Source: Cytobacillus firmus DS1
GTDB taxonomy: Bacteria; Bacillota; Bacilli; Bacillales; Cytobacillaceae
NCBI RefSeq assembly: GCF_000565285.1
Contig: NZ_APVL01000005.1
Location: 210,160-274,159 of the forward strand
Length of the DNA stretch: 64,000 nucleotides
Direction of reading: 5' to 3'
Shown piece after piece: positions 49,461 to 60,876 of the stretch; positions within the stretch are counted from its first letter, which is position 1, and each line of letters starts with the position of its first letter. Both the position numbers and the translations under genes were made by a program. The notes under the pieces were generated by a model that did not search any database, was not told where the DNA came from, and saw only the letters and a program-made list of their open reading frames with translations.

Positions 49461-50732
49461 ATGGCATTTTACAGGGAGTGGGCTGGTCAATTTAAAGGCT
49501 ATAACCGCAACATAAAATTGGCTTTTATGGCGAATATCCTTACACAAATTGGTTTTGGGATATTCATGGTGATCTATAATTTTTACATAAGGGAGCTCGG
49601 CTACTCCGAAAGTGTTAATGGACAAATCATATCCATGACTGCTCTCGCGACAGCACTGATTCTTGTGCCGGCAGGAATCGCCAGCGACCGAATTGGCAGA
49701 AAAAAAGCGATGCTGTTTGGTGCAGTTGCTACAGGCGCAGTTATGCTTTTCAGAAGTATGGTTGAAATGCAGGAACTCCTGATCTTATTTGCTTTTTTAA
49801 CTGGACTGACAACAGCTTTTCTTCAGGTATCGGGCATACCGTGGCTGGCTGAGAATTCAAAGGCTGACCAAAGGGTTCATTTATTCAGTATCCATTTTGC
49901 TATAATGACGGGTGCAAATGTGATCGGTAACTTAAGCGGAGGCATATTAACAGATGTATTTTCTTTGTTTACGGATCAGCTTACCAGCATCCGTATAACC
50001 CTGCTGATTGCAAGTATGTTCTTCATAGCCGGCTTTCTTCCAATTTTGCGTTTTGCAGAGGTTTCAAAAGATCAAAACGATGCAAAGGGCATAAAAGGTT
50101 TGTCATTCAAAAACTTTTCTGCAAAAAATGAAGGTGTCAAAATTATTGCGATGTTTGCTTTTGCTCAGCTGCTAATTGGAGTTGGCGCAGGACTTGTTAT
50201 CCCCTATCTGAATTTATACTTCGCAGACCGCTTTGAAGCCTCCAATTCAGCTATTGGCATTATTATTTCATTAGGGCAGGCTGCCACGGCCTTTGCTATG
50301 ATTATCGGTCCGGTTGTGGTAAGAAAGGTGGGAGAGGTTAAAGCCGTTGTGATCCTGCAGCTCATGTCACTTCCTTTCCTGCTTTTAACTGCTTATACTG
50401 AAAACCTTTGGCTGGCTGCCATCGGCTTTTTGTTCCGGCAGGCGTTGATGAATGCCGGGAATCCTATCCAAATGTCACTGATGATGTCAAAGGTAAATGA
50501 TTCGATGAAAGGACTGGCAAACTCAGTCAATCAGATGGTTTTCAATCTGGGCTGGGCTGTAATGGGACCAGTTTCAACAGGGATCGTCATAAGATATGGT
50601 GATTATTGGGGATATGCACTCGTATTCACCATAACGGCTTCTTTATATTTGATTGGCTCTCTCTATTTTTTCTTTGTATTCAGAGGCTATAATAAAACAA
50701 AAGCTGCAGAAACCTCTGTGAAAATAGTATAA
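49461..50732 (+). CDS. MFS transporter
   Basis: 423-residue, 12-helix major facilitator. The loop 2-3 signature is ASDRIGRKKAMLFGAVAT (D-R-x-G-R-K-K) and GIPWLAENSKADQR lies in helix 4/5; the second half begins near VKIIAMFAFAQLLIGVGAGL. ATG 49461 follows GCGGGAAGGGATCCGG; the TTG at 49443 is before the site. It is inserted between yusE and yusD relative to my recollection of the B. subtilis order. Substrate unknown; multidrug-type permeases show this pattern, but no drug motif is decisive. Confidence 0.88.
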   Translation: MAFYREWAGQFKGYNRNIKLAFMANILTQIGFGIFMVIYNFYIRELGYSESVNGQIISMTALATALILVPAGIASDRIGRKKAMLFGAVATGAVMLFRSMVEMQELLILFAFLTGLTTAFLQVSGIPWLAENSKADQRVHLFSIHFAIMTGANVIGNLSGGILTDVFSLFTDQLTSIRITLLIASMFFIAGFLPILRFAEVSKDQNDAKGIKGLSFKNFSAKNEGVKIIAMFAFAQLLIGVGAGLVIPYLNLYFADRFEASNSAIGIIISLGQAATAFAMIIGPVVVRKVGEVKAVVILQLMSLPFLLLTAYTENLWLAAIGFLFRQALMNAGNPIQMSLMMSKVNDSMKGLANSVNQMVFNLGWAVMGPVSTGIVIRYGDYWGYALVFTITASLYLIGSLYFFFVFRGYNKTKAAETSVKIV

Positions 50733-50756
50733 TCTGACATATTTCTCGGGAAATGA

Positions 50757-50792
50757 AAAGGCAATGCCAATTAAACAGGCATTGCCTTTCTG
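50757..50792 (+). terminator. Terminator of the MFS gene
   Basis: AAAGGCAATGCC (50757-50768) and GGCATTGCCTTT (50778-50789), perfect 12-bp arms. Confidence 0.8.
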
Positions 50793-50875
50793 ATTTTGTC
50801 GAATGAAAAATAAAGGGTTAAAGCTCTTTATTACTGAATATTAAAGTCAATAGACCCATTAAAAGAGGTGAGGCT

Positions 50876-51214
50876 TTGAGGGATTTACCTGATGTATTTA
50901 TCCGGGAATTAAAGGCTAAAGGGAATCTTGGATTTTTCATAAGAAAATCAAATTTCTCTTTGCTTATTAAGGCGGGAAACACATGCATTCCTTTGAAAAT
51001 TTCAAATGGGGAAATACGGAAGGCAAGCCGCACCAGCCATTTTGATGTAGAAATTACGGGATCGGAAGAAGCTGTGCTGTCACTGATTACTGGGGAAGTA
51101 AAGTTAAGGGATGCTATTTCCCAAAATAAAATTATGATGGACACCACATACAGAAAAAAGTTGCTCCTTGAGTCTTTTTTCTTTTTAGGGAAAATTTCAC
51201 TGCACAATGCTTGA
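50876..51214 (+). CDS. yusD: YusD-like SCP2 sterol-carrier domain protein
   Basis: 112 residues with an SCP2-like fold pattern (GFFIRKSNFSLLIKAGNTCI, DVEITGSEEAVLSLITGEVK). It is a lone domain without enzyme attachment, matching B. subtilis YusD in size and position before the methionine genes. Start TTG 50876 follows AGAGGTGAGGCT. SCP2 domains bind hydrophobic ligands; the physiological ligand is unknown. The stop overlaps the -35 of the metY promoter. Confidence 0.75.
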   Translation: MRDLPDVFIRELKAKGNLGFFIRKSNFSLLIKAGNTCIPLKISNGEIRKASRTSHFDVEITGSEEAVLSLITGEVKLRDAISQNKIMMDTTYRKKLLLESFFFLGKISLHNA

Positions 51215-51238
51215 CCATTTTTTCAATAGTATGATAAT
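51211..51238 (+). promoter_or_regulatory. Promoter of the metY S-box leader
   Basis: TTGACC (51211-51216), 16-bp spacer, GATAAT (51233-51238), about 30 bp before the SAM aptamer. Confidence 0.6.
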
Positions 51239-51266
51239 ATCATTTTAACATCAATTAACTGAATAT

Positions 51267-51405
51267 TCTTATCAAGAGAGGCGGAGGGACTGGCCCAGCG
51301 AAGCCCGGCAACCGGTAAAGTACACGGTGCTAAATCCAGCAGAGCAGATGCTCTGGAAGATAAGAAGAGTCGATACAGCCCTCTTCTTATGAAGAGGGTT
51401 TTTCA
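51267..51405 (+). promoter_or_regulatory. SAM-I (S-box) riboswitch of metY
   Basis: Conserved S-box core: CTTATCAAGAGAGGCGGAGG, GAAGCCCGGCAACC and GGTGCTAAATCC. These end in a terminator CCCTCTTC-ttat-GAAGAGGG (51379-51398) with TTTTT. SAM stabilises the aptamer and permits termination, so metY is on when methionine/SAM is low. Confidence 0.97.
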
Positions 51406-51451
51406 GCTTTTCGAAGTGAAATACAAACATTTTTATAGAGGAGAGATCGCG

Positions 51452-52768
51452 ATGACTGGCAAACAGAAAGATTACCGATTTGAAACCATTGGAGTGCATG
51501 GAGGGCTAAAACCTGACCCTGTAACTGGCGCGAGGGCAGTCCCGATTTATCAGAATAATGCTTATCAGTTCAAGAATACAGATCACGCTGCAGATCTCTT
51601 TGCCTTGAAAGAGCCGGGATATATTTATAGCAGGATACATAACCCCACTGTCAGTGTATTTGAGGAAAGAGTGGCCCTTCTTGAAGGAGGAGTGGGTGCG
51701 CTCGCTCTTGCAAGCGGCCAGTCTGCCATTACACTTGCCATTTTAAATATTGCCGAAGCAGGCGATGAAATTGTTGCTGCATCCAATCTATATGGCGGTA
51801 CTTATAATTTGTTTGCAGTCACACTTCCCAAGTATGGAATAAAGGTGAAACTGGTTGATCCAAAGGATCCGGAAAATTTCCGCAGCGCCATTACAGATAA
51901 AACAAAGGCCGTCTTTGCCGAAACGATTGGAAACCCGAGCCTGAAAATCCTGGATATTGAAAAGGTTGCTGCGATTGCACACGAAAACGGTGTGCCGCTG
52001 ATTGTCGATAACACTTTTGCTACCCCTTATCTTTGCAGGCCTATTGAACATGGAGCTGACATTGTCATACACTCTGCGACAAAATGGCTGCTCGGCAATG
52101 GTACCACAATGGGGGGAATAATAGTTGACGGCGGAAAATTTGACTGGAATTCCTCTAAGTTCCCGGGATTTACAGAGCCGGATTCGAGCTACCATGATAT
52201 TGTCTATAGCGAAGCAATTGGCGAAGCAGCTTATATTATCAAAGCACGCGTACAGCTGTTAAGAGACTTAGGGCCTGCAATGAGTGCGCAAAGTGCATTC
52301 CAGTTCACATTGGGCCTTGAAACTCTGCATGTGAGAATGAAGGAGCACGTTGCCAATACCAAAAAGGTTGTGGAATATCTGGAGGCGCATCCAGCCGTTA
52401 ATTGGGTGCTCTATCCAGGGCATGAAAGCCATCCGGACAAAGAATTGGCAGATAAATATTTGCCAAAAGGAGCCGGAGCGGTGGCTGTGTTTGGAATCGC
52501 GGGAGGAAGAGAGGCTGGAGCCAAGCTGATCAATAGCCTGCAGCTATGGGCGCATGTGGCAAATGTCGGGGACGCAAAGAGCCTGATTATCCACCCTGCA
52601 AGCACGACTCATCAGCAGCTGGATGAAGAAGGTTTAAAGGCTGCCGGAGTATCGGAGGATTTAATTCGGATTTCGATCGGAATCGAGAATGCGGAAGATT
52701 TGATTGAAGACCTGGAACAGGCGATAGAAGCAGCTGCAGGCCTCACATCGCTTGCGGCAAAAGCATAA
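51452..52768 (+). CDS. metY: O-acetylhomoserine (thiol)-lyase MetY
   Basis: PLP enzyme making homocysteine (or cysteine) from O-acetylhomoserine and sulfide. 438 residues of the Cys/Met metabolism PLP family: [58 protein letters not shown] (PLP-binding Lys) and [14 protein letters not shown]. The insert [20 protein letters not shown] is typical of OAH sulfhydrylases. ATG 51452 follows AGAGGAGAGATCGCG. An S-box riboswitch lies directly upstream. No terminator is evident before the next leader. Confidence 0.95.
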   Translation: MTGKQKDYRFETIGVHGGLKPDPVTGARAVPIYQNNAYQFKNTDHAADLFALKEPGYIYSRIHNPTVSVFEERVALLEGGVGALALASGQSAITLAILNIAEAGDEIVAASNLYGGTYNLFAVTLPKYGIKVKLVDPKDPENFRSAITDKTKAVFAETIGNPSLKILDIEKVAAIAHENGVPLIVDNTFATPYLCRPIEHGADIVIHSATKWLLGNGTTMGGIIVDGGKFDWNSSKFPGFTEPDSSYHDIVYSEAIGEAAYIIKARVQLLRDLGPAMSAQSAFQFTLGLETLHVRMKEHVANTKKVVEYLEAHPAVNWVLYPGHESHPDKELADKYLPKGAGAVAVFGIAGGREAGAKLINSLQLWAHVANVGDAKSLIIHPASTTHQQLDEEGLKAAGVSEDLIRISIGIENAEDLIEDLEQAIEAAAGLTSLAAKA

Positions 52769-52815
52769 AGGAACATTTACCATTCGTTTTTTTTAAAAAG
52801 TTTTAAATTTCATCG

Positions 52816-52845
52816 TTGACACCTTTTTAATGGCTATGATACGAT
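52816..52845 (+). promoter_or_regulatory. Promoter of the metNPQ leader
   Basis: TTGACA (52816-52821), 18-bp spacer, TACGAT (52840-52845), about 60 bp before the second S-box. Confidence 0.6.
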
Positions 52846-52907
52846 AGCACACGTAATTAAAAAACTGCTTAATTAATGTAAAGTATTAATTTAATATAGA
52901 ACGTAAT

Positions 52908-53072
52908 GCTCTTATCAAGAGAGGTGGAGGGAAGTGCCCTATGAAGCCCGGCAACCGTCAATTAGTTGAAATGGTGCCAATTCACTCAAAGCATAGCTTT
53001 GATAGATGAGAGAAAGGACTAAATCTCTTTATGCCTTTCTGCTCATGTGCAGAAAGGCATTTTTGCTTTTGC
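52908..53072 (+). promoter_or_regulatory. SAM-I (S-box) riboswitch of metNPQ
   Basis: TGCTCTTATCAAGAGAGGTGG, GAAGCCCGGCAACC and ATGGTGCCAATTC match the S-box aptamer. The terminator TGCCTTTCTGC/GCAGAAAGGCA (about 53031-53062) ends in TTTTTGCTTTT. Methionine import is thereby tied to SAM level. Confidence 0.97.
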
Positions 53073-53165
53073 GCATGAAAGCCTATAAGGAGTAAAAGAT
53101 AAGGGAATAAAAAGCAGTCTATTAATTATTATCTGTATCTTTCGATAAAAGAGGTGAATATCACA

Positions 53166-54191
53166 TTGATTTCCATAAAAGATGTACAGAAGATATTTTC
53201 TTCAAAAAACGGCCAGGTAAAAGCAGTTGATGATGTAAACCTGGAGGTAAAAGAAGGAGAGATTTTCGGCGTTATCGGATATAGCGGTGCAGGTAAAAGC
53301 ACCTTAATCCGCATGCTGAATGGGCTGGAGCTTCCTACCCATGGAAGTGTTACAGTAGCAGGCAATGAGGTTTCAAAGATAAAGGGAAGCAAGCTGAGAA
53401 AAGCACGTCAGGAAATAAGCATGATCTTCCAGCATTTCAACCTGTTATGGTCGAGAACAGTAAGAGAGAATATTGCATTTCCGCTTGAAATAGCTGGTGT
53501 TTCCAGGCAGGAAAGACTCAAAAGAGTAGACGAGCTCATTAAACTAGTTGGTCTGGAAGGAAGGGAAGATGCCTATCCTTCTCAGCTTAGCGGGGGTCAA
53601 AAGCAAAGGGTCGGAATTGCCAGAGCCCTTGCTAACAATCCAAAAGTCCTGCTTTGTGATGAGGCGACATCTGCCCTTGATCCCCAGACTACAGATTCCA
53701 TTTTGGAGCTGCTTGTTGACATCAATGAGCGTCTGGGCTTAACCATTGTCCTTATTACACATGAAATGCACGTGATCCGTAAAATCTGCCATCAGGTTGC
53801 TGTTATGGAAGGCGGCCGGATTGTTGAAATCGGACCTGTATTGGATGTTTTTAAGAATCCAAAAGCTGTGATTACAAAGCGATTTGTCCAGCAGGTGACA
53901 GAGCCTGAAGAAACAAAGGAAACGATTGATCACCTGGTCGATTTGTATCCAAAAGGAAAAGTGGTGCAATTAGGGTTTGTAGGCGAATCAGCTGAACAGC
54001 CGCTGATTACAAACCTGATTCGTAATTTTCAGGTAACCGTAAACATCCTACAGGGGAAAATTTCCCAGACGCAGAACGGTTCTTACGGAACCTTATTCAT
54101 CCATGTTGATGGAGAGGCAGAGGAAGTTGCAAAAGCCATCGAATTTATTCATTCTCAGCAGGTGGGCGTGGAGGTGATTTCCAATGCTTAA
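53166..54191 (+). CDS. metN: Methionine ABC transporter ATPase MetN
   Basis: 341 residues. Walker A GYSGAGKST, Q-loop MIFQHFNLLWSRTV, signature LSGGQKQRVGIARALANN, Walker B VLLCDEATSALD, H-loop ITHEMHVIRK, and the C-terminal NIL/C2 regulatory domain (about 260-341, VVQLGFVGESAEQPLITNL) that senses methionine. I start at TTG 53166, eight bases after AGAGGTGA; the GTG at 53154 overlaps that site. This gives the B. subtilis MetN length of 341. S-box controlled; overlaps metP by 8 nt. Confidence 0.96.
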   Translation: MISIKDVQKIFSSKNGQVKAVDDVNLEVKEGEIFGVIGYSGAGKSTLIRMLNGLELPTHGSVTVAGNEVSKIKGSKLRKARQEISMIFQHFNLLWSRTVRENIAFPLEIAGVSRQERLKRVDELIKLVGLEGREDAYPSQLSGGQKQRVGIARALANNPKVLLCDEATSALDPQTTDSILELLVDINERLGLTIVLITHEMHVIRKICHQVAVMEGGRIVEIGPVLDVFKNPKAVITKRFVQQVTEPEETKETIDHLVDLYPKGKVVQLGFVGESAEQPLITNLIRNFQVTVNILQGKISQTQNGSYGTLFIHVDGEAEEVAKAIEFIHSQQVGVEVISNA

Positions 54192-54852
54192 CGAATGGTT
54201 TCCAAATGTAAAATGGGATTCCATGTGGGAAGCCACAATGGAAACCCTCTATATGACAGCTATTTCTGTTCTAGCAACTTTTATTTTAGGAGCGGTTTTG
54301 GGGCTGCTGCTCTTCCTGACTTCAAAGGGGAATATTTGGGAAAATGCTGGGATCAATAAAATTATCTCTGCGTTCGTCAATATATTCCGTTCGATTCCAT
54401 TTATCATCCTGATTGTGTTATTAATCCCATTCACGAAGTTTCTGCTGGGAACAATGATTGGGGAGGATGCAGCACTGCCCGCATTAATTATTGGTGCTGC
54501 CCCGTTTTATGCCCGAATGGTTGAAATCGGCTTAAGGGAAATAGATAAAGGGGTAATTGAAGCGGCCAAGTCAATGGGCGCAAAAACAAGCACGATCATA
54601 TGGAAGGTTCTGCTTCCGGAATCAATGCCTGCCCTTGTTTCGGGAATTACCGTGACAGCCATCGCGCTGGTAGGCTACACAGCCATGGCAGGTGTCATCG
54701 GTGCTGGCGGACTTGGAAACCTTGCTTACCTGGAAGGATTCCAGAGGAGCCGAAGTGATGTGACGCTTATGGCGACTGTCATTATTCTTATCATCGTATT
54801 TATCATCCAGTTTATTGGAGATATCATAACAACTAAATTAGACAAACGTTAA
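54184..54852 (+). CDS. metP: Methionine ABC transporter permease MetP
   Basis: 222-residue inner-membrane permease of the MetI/MetP family, about five helices. The EAA-loop that docks MetN is GVIEAAKSMGAKTSTIIWKV (about 120-139), followed by GYTAMAGVIGAGGLGNLAY. It is the middle gene of metNPQ, overlapping metN by 8 nt and 12 bp before metQ, so expression is coupled. Imports L-methionine and probably D-methionine or its sulfoxide. Confidence 0.95.
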   Translation: MLNEWFPNVKWDSMWEATMETLYMTAISVLATFILGAVLGLLLFLTSKGNIWENAGINKIISAFVNIFRSIPFIILIVLLIPFTKFLLGTMIGEDAALPALIIGAAPFYARMVEIGLREIDKGVIEAAKSMGAKTSTIIWKVLLPESMPALVSGITVTAIALVGYTAMAGVIGAGGLGNLAYLEGFQRSRSDVTLMATVIILIIVFIIQFIGDIITTKLDKR

Positions 54853-54864
54853 GGAGAGATTCAT

Positions 54865-55707
54865 ATGAAGAAATGGTTATCACTTGCTCTTGCACTTGCA
54901 GTAGCACTTGTTCTTGCAGCTTGCGGAACGTCAGAAGACGGCAATGCCGGTGAAAGCGGAGAAAGTAAAGAAAGCACAAAAATTACAGTAGGGGCTTCCA
55001 ACGTACCACACGCTGAAATTCTTGAAGAAGCAAAGCCATTACTTGAAGAAAAAGGCTTTGAACTTGATGTTGTAACATTCCAGGATTATGTATTGCCAAA
55101 CCAGGCTCTCGAGTCTAAAGAGCTGGATGCAAACTATTTCCAGCACATTCCTTACCTTGAGTCACAGAAAGCTGAGCATGGATACGATTTTACGAATGCA
55201 GGCGGAATTCATATTGAGCCAATCGGTGTCTACTCCCAAAAGTATAAGAATCTTGAGGATCTACCTGAGGGTGCTACAATCATCATGAGCAACTCAGTAG
55301 CAGACCATGGACGCATTCTTTCCATGCTGGAAGCTGAGGGACTTATTACTTTAAAGGAAGATGTTGAAAAAACGGAAGCAACACTGGAAGATATAAAAGA
55401 CAATCCGAAAAAATTAGAGTTTGACACTGAGTATGAAGCATCACTTCTTCCTCAGATCTACAATAATGGAGAAGGGGACGCAGTCCTGATTAACTCCAAC
55501 TATGCAATCGATGCAGGGTTAAATCCTCTTAAAGATTCAATTGCAATCGAGGATAAAGAATCACCATATGTAAATGTAATTGCAGTACGTACAGGTGATG
55601 AAGAAAAAGAAGGAATTAAAGCTCTTGTAGAAGTGCTTCGTTCAAAGGAAATCCAGGATTTCATTCTTGAAAAATATGAAGGTGCCGTTGTGCCGGTATC
55701 AGAGTAA
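54865..55707 (+). CDS. metQ: Methionine-binding lipoprotein MetQ
   Basis: 280-residue NLPA-family substrate-binding lipoprotein. Signal peptide KKWLSLALALAVALVLAAC with lipobox LAAC (Cys20) is followed by a polar linker, then the NLPA fold: VGASNVPHAEILEEAKPLLE, NQALESKELDANYFQHIPYL and INSNYAIDAGLNPLKDSIAI. ATG 54865 follows TAAGGAGAGATTC. It completes the methionine importer. A strong terminator with a 15-T tract follows. Confidence 0.96.
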   Translation: MKKWLSLALALAVALVLAACGTSEDGNAGESGESKESTKITVGASNVPHAEILEEAKPLLEEKGFELDVVTFQDYVLPNQALESKELDANYFQHIPYLESQKAEHGYDFTNAGGIHIEPIGVYSQKYKNLEDLPEGATIIMSNSVADHGRILSMLEAEGLITLKEDVEKTEATLEDIKDNPKKLEFDTEYEASLLPQIYNNGEGDAVLINSNYAIDAGLNPLKDSIAIEDKESPYVNVIAVRTGDEEKEGIKALVEVLRSKEIQDFILEKYEGAVVPVSE

Positions 55708-55718
55708 TAGCAGAAATG

Positions 55719-55751
55719 CAGGCGTTCACAGCGCCTGTTTTTTTTTTTTTT
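55719..55751 (+). terminator. Terminator of metNPQ
   Basis: CAGGCG (55719-55724) and CGCCTG (55732-55737), followed by a tract of 15 T residues, the longest in the window. Confidence 0.9.
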
Positions 55752-55838
55752 CACAGATCAGCAACCCCACTTCCCGTATAGATTGAAAAGCAATCAAACA
55801 TACTAACCTTGATACTATTTGAAATGGAGTGGAGATCG

Positions 55839-56210
55839 ATGGAACATTATCATGAACCTTCAAACTCAATAGAAGCGGCCCTTCATGATTATAAAGTGGG
55901 ATTAGGTGTTTTCACTGAAAAAATGCCGGATTTGGCACAGCATTATAATGCTTTTACAGAAGCCTGCTTTAAAGAAGGAGTTTTATCGCAAAAAGAGAAG
56001 CAGCTTATCGCGCTTGGAATCAGTTTATATTCTCAGGATGAATACTGTATTATTTACCACACGAAAGGCTGCATTGATCAAGGGGCGTCTGAAGCAGAAA
56101 TTCTTGAGGCGGTAGGAGTAACAGCAGCTTTTGGCGGCGGAGCGGCCATGAGCCAGGCGGTTACGCTCGTCCAAGAGGCAATGACAGAATTGAATCAGCA
56201 AAATCACTGA
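55839..56210 (+). CDS. yurZ: YurZ, carboxymuconolactone decarboxylase/AhpD-like protein
   Basis: 123 residues of the all-helical CMD/AhpD-like family. The redox-type active site appears as DEYCIIYHTKGCIDQGASEA (Cys and His in C-x3-H), followed by GVTAAFGGGAAMSQAVTLVQ. ATG 55839 follows GGAGTGGAGATCG; earlier frames lack a site. It matches B. subtilis YurZ and retains its place beside met and suf genes. The single Cys of the usual CxxC pair suggests it may not be a peroxidase partner. Function unknown. Confidence 0.85.
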   Translation: MEHYHEPSNSIEAALHDYKVGLGVFTEKMPDLAQHYNAFTEACFKEGVLSQKEKQLIALGISLYSQDEYCIIYHTKGCIDQGASEAEILEAVGVTAAFGGGAAMSQAVTLVQEAMTELNQQNH

Positions 56211-56217
56211 AAAACTT

Positions 56218-56246
56218 CTCCTGCTCAATAGCAGGAGCTTTCTTTT
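56218..56246 (+). terminator. Terminator of yurZ
   Basis: CTCCTGCT (56218-56225) and AGCAGGAG (56230-56237), perfect arms with CAAT loop, followed by CTTTCTTTT. Confidence 0.85.
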
Positions 56247-56398
56247 CCAATGATGATTTTTCAGAAAATTAATAAAACAACCATTATCCCAGAGCATTCA
56301 GCCAGGATTCTAAGGATAAGGAATATGAGAGCGTTTCACCAGCCCTCATTCCTTATTTTGCTAAAAAAATCAGGTTTTTTCCGTTTTGTGTGGGGTAT

Positions 56399-56656
56399 AT
56401 GATGAGTGTTAAGATTTTAGATGTAATACTAAATGCTGAAAAGCATAAAAACCGAAAGGATTGATTCATTATCAGTCAGTTACAGCTGAACTACACGAGT
56501 GAAATGGAAAAAGCTATGCAAGCTGCCCATGGAGTTGGATATGAAGTGTACAGCCGGAAACATGATATTCGAATGGAAGTTGAAAAAAGACGTGAAGAAG
56601 ATTATCTTCAAAGCCAGCGCTTAGTTGCCGATCTTGAAAGAAAAATTCATTCCTAA
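56399..56656 (+). pseudogene. Small reading frame interrupted by an in-frame TGA
   Basis: From ATG 56399 (preceded by GTGTGGGG) the frame reads MMSVKILDVILNAEKHKNRK, then D, and meets TGA at 56462-56464. The same frame continues for 63 codons (FIISQLQLNYTSEMEKAMQA, VGYEVYSRKHDIRMEVEKRR, ending LERKIHS) to TAA at 56654. Either a nonsense mutation split an 84-85-codon gene, or the second part is translated separately: AAAGGA lies seven bases before an ATT codon (56468), and ATG 56504 is internal. The second part is charged and helical, as in a real protein. The family is not recognised. A terminator follows at 56690. Confidence 0.45.
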
Positions 56657-56689
56657 GTTAAAGGTATATATAATAATGAAGTAAATAGT

Positions 56690-56724
56690 AACCAGTGCCA
56701 ATGATGCACTGGTTTTCTTTTTGC
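56690..56724 (+). terminator. Terminator before the suf operon
   Basis: AACCAGTGC and GCACTGGTT arms (56690-56713) followed by TTCTTTTTG. Confidence 0.85.
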
Positions 56725-56799
56725 AATACATGAAATTACAGCACCGGGAAAAAATAGACAGGACATCTGGTTTCCGGTAATTTCGCTCTTTGATAACAT

Positions 56800-56820
56800 A
56801 GATTTTATATGATAAAATCT
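56800..56820. promoter_or_regulatory. 9-bp perfect inverted repeat upstream of suf
   Basis: AGATTTTAT (56800-56808), 3-bp centre, ATAAAATCT (56812-56820). It lies about 40 bp upstream of the likely suf -35 and is a candidate operator. It does not match Fur or other sites I know. Confidence 0.45.
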
Positions 56821-56858
56821 ATATTTACAGGCTTTCTAAACATTTTCGTTTGAAAAGT

Positions 56859-56888
56859 TTGTTAATGGTCTGAAAGAGTTGCTATGAT
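56859..56888 (+). promoter_or_regulatory. Promoter of the suf operon
   Basis: TTGTTA (56859-56864), 18-bp spacer, TATGAT (56883-56888) extended by TGc. It leaves a leader of about 95 nt before sufC, within which AGATTTG and CAAATCT can pair. Confidence 0.5.
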
Positions 56889-56988
56889 ATTTGATTTGTT
56901 ATAAGATTGTAATGAGAATAAAATGAGAATAGAGATTTGCGAATGAAACCGATTTACAAATCTTCTTTTATTGACGGAGGTATATATT

Positions 56989-57774
56989 ATGGCAGGATCA
57001 GTACTTACAATTAAAGACCTTCATGTTGCTATTGAGGGAAAAGAAATACTAAAAGGTGTAAACCTTGAGATTAAAGGCGGAGAAATTCACGCTATTATGG
57101 GGCCGAACGGTACAGGTAAATCTACTTTATCTTCTGCTATCATGGGCCACCCAAAATACGAAGTAACACAGGGAAGCATCACGTTAGATGGTAAAGATGT
57201 TCTTGAAATGGAAGTTGACGAGCGCGCACGTGCCGGCCTGTTCCTTGCAATGCAATATCCGAGTGAAATCAGCGGCGTAACAAATGCCGATTTTTTACGT
57301 TCTGCAATTAACAGCCGACTTGAAGAAGGCAATGAAATTTCTCTTATGAAATTCATCCGCAAAATGGACAGCAAGATGGAATTTCTTGAAATGGATCTTG
57401 ACATGGCTCAGCGCTATCTTAATGAAGGTTTCTCAGGCGGAGAAAAGAAGCGCAATGAAATTCTGCAATTAATGATGCTTGAACCTAAAATGGCTATCCT
57501 GGATGAAATCGATTCCGGTTTGGATATCGATGCATTGAAAGTTGTCTCTAAAGGAATCAATGAAATGCGCGGAGAAGAATTTGGCTGCTTAATTATCACA
57601 CACTACCAGCGCCTTCTTAACTACATCACACCTGACCATGTTCACGTGATGATGCAGGGCCGCGTTGTAAAATCAGGCGGGCCTGAGCTTGCACAGCGCT
57701 TAGAAGCAGAAGGATATGACTGGATTAAAAAAGAATTGGGCATTGAAGACGAAACAGTTGGGCAAGAAGCGTAA
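56989..57774 (+). CDS. sufC: SufC, Fe-S assembly ATPase
   Basis: ABC-type ATPase of the SUF scaffold complex SufBC2D. 261 residues: Walker A GPNGTGKST (about 38-46), Q-loop region FLAMQYPSEISGVTNADFL, signature FSGGEKKRNEILQ, Walker B AILDEIDSGLDIDAL and H-loop ITHYQRLLNYI. The Glu-Lys-Lys-Arg signature and EIDSGLD are specific to SufC. ATG 56989 follows ACGGAGGTATATATT. First gene of sufCDSUB, the typical Firmicute order. Confidence 0.97.
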   Translation: MAGSVLTIKDLHVAIEGKEILKGVNLEIKGGEIHAIMGPNGTGKSTLSSAIMGHPKYEVTQGSITLDGKDVLEMEVDERARAGLFLAMQYPSEISGVTNADFLRSAINSRLEEGNEISLMKFIRKMDSKMEFLEMDLDMAQRYLNEGFSGGEKKRNEILQLMMLEPKMAILDEIDSGLDIDALKVVSKGINEMRGEEFGCLIITHYQRLLNYITPDHVHVMMQGRVVKSGGPELAQRLEAEGYDWIKKELGIEDETVGQEA

Positions 57775-57791
57775 GCGTTAGGGGGATCACT

Positions 57792-60770
<2,979 letters not shown>

Positions 60771-60773
60771 ATC

Positions 60774-60789
60774 AATCAAACGTTTGATT
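60774..60789. promoter_or_regulatory. 16-bp perfect palindrome between sufU and sufB
   Basis: AATCAAACGTTTGATT, identical to 409-424 upstream of est. It lies 3 bp after the sufU stop. It could be a repressor site for an internal sufB promoter or an mRNA hairpin; the absence of a loop makes a terminator unlikely. Confidence 0.5.
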
Positions 60790-60876
60790 AAAAACTTTTT
60801 CGTCTGCCTTGTGTGCTAAAAAACTATGAATTGATAGGGTGTGAACCCTTTCCTATATGAATGGAGGAATACGACG

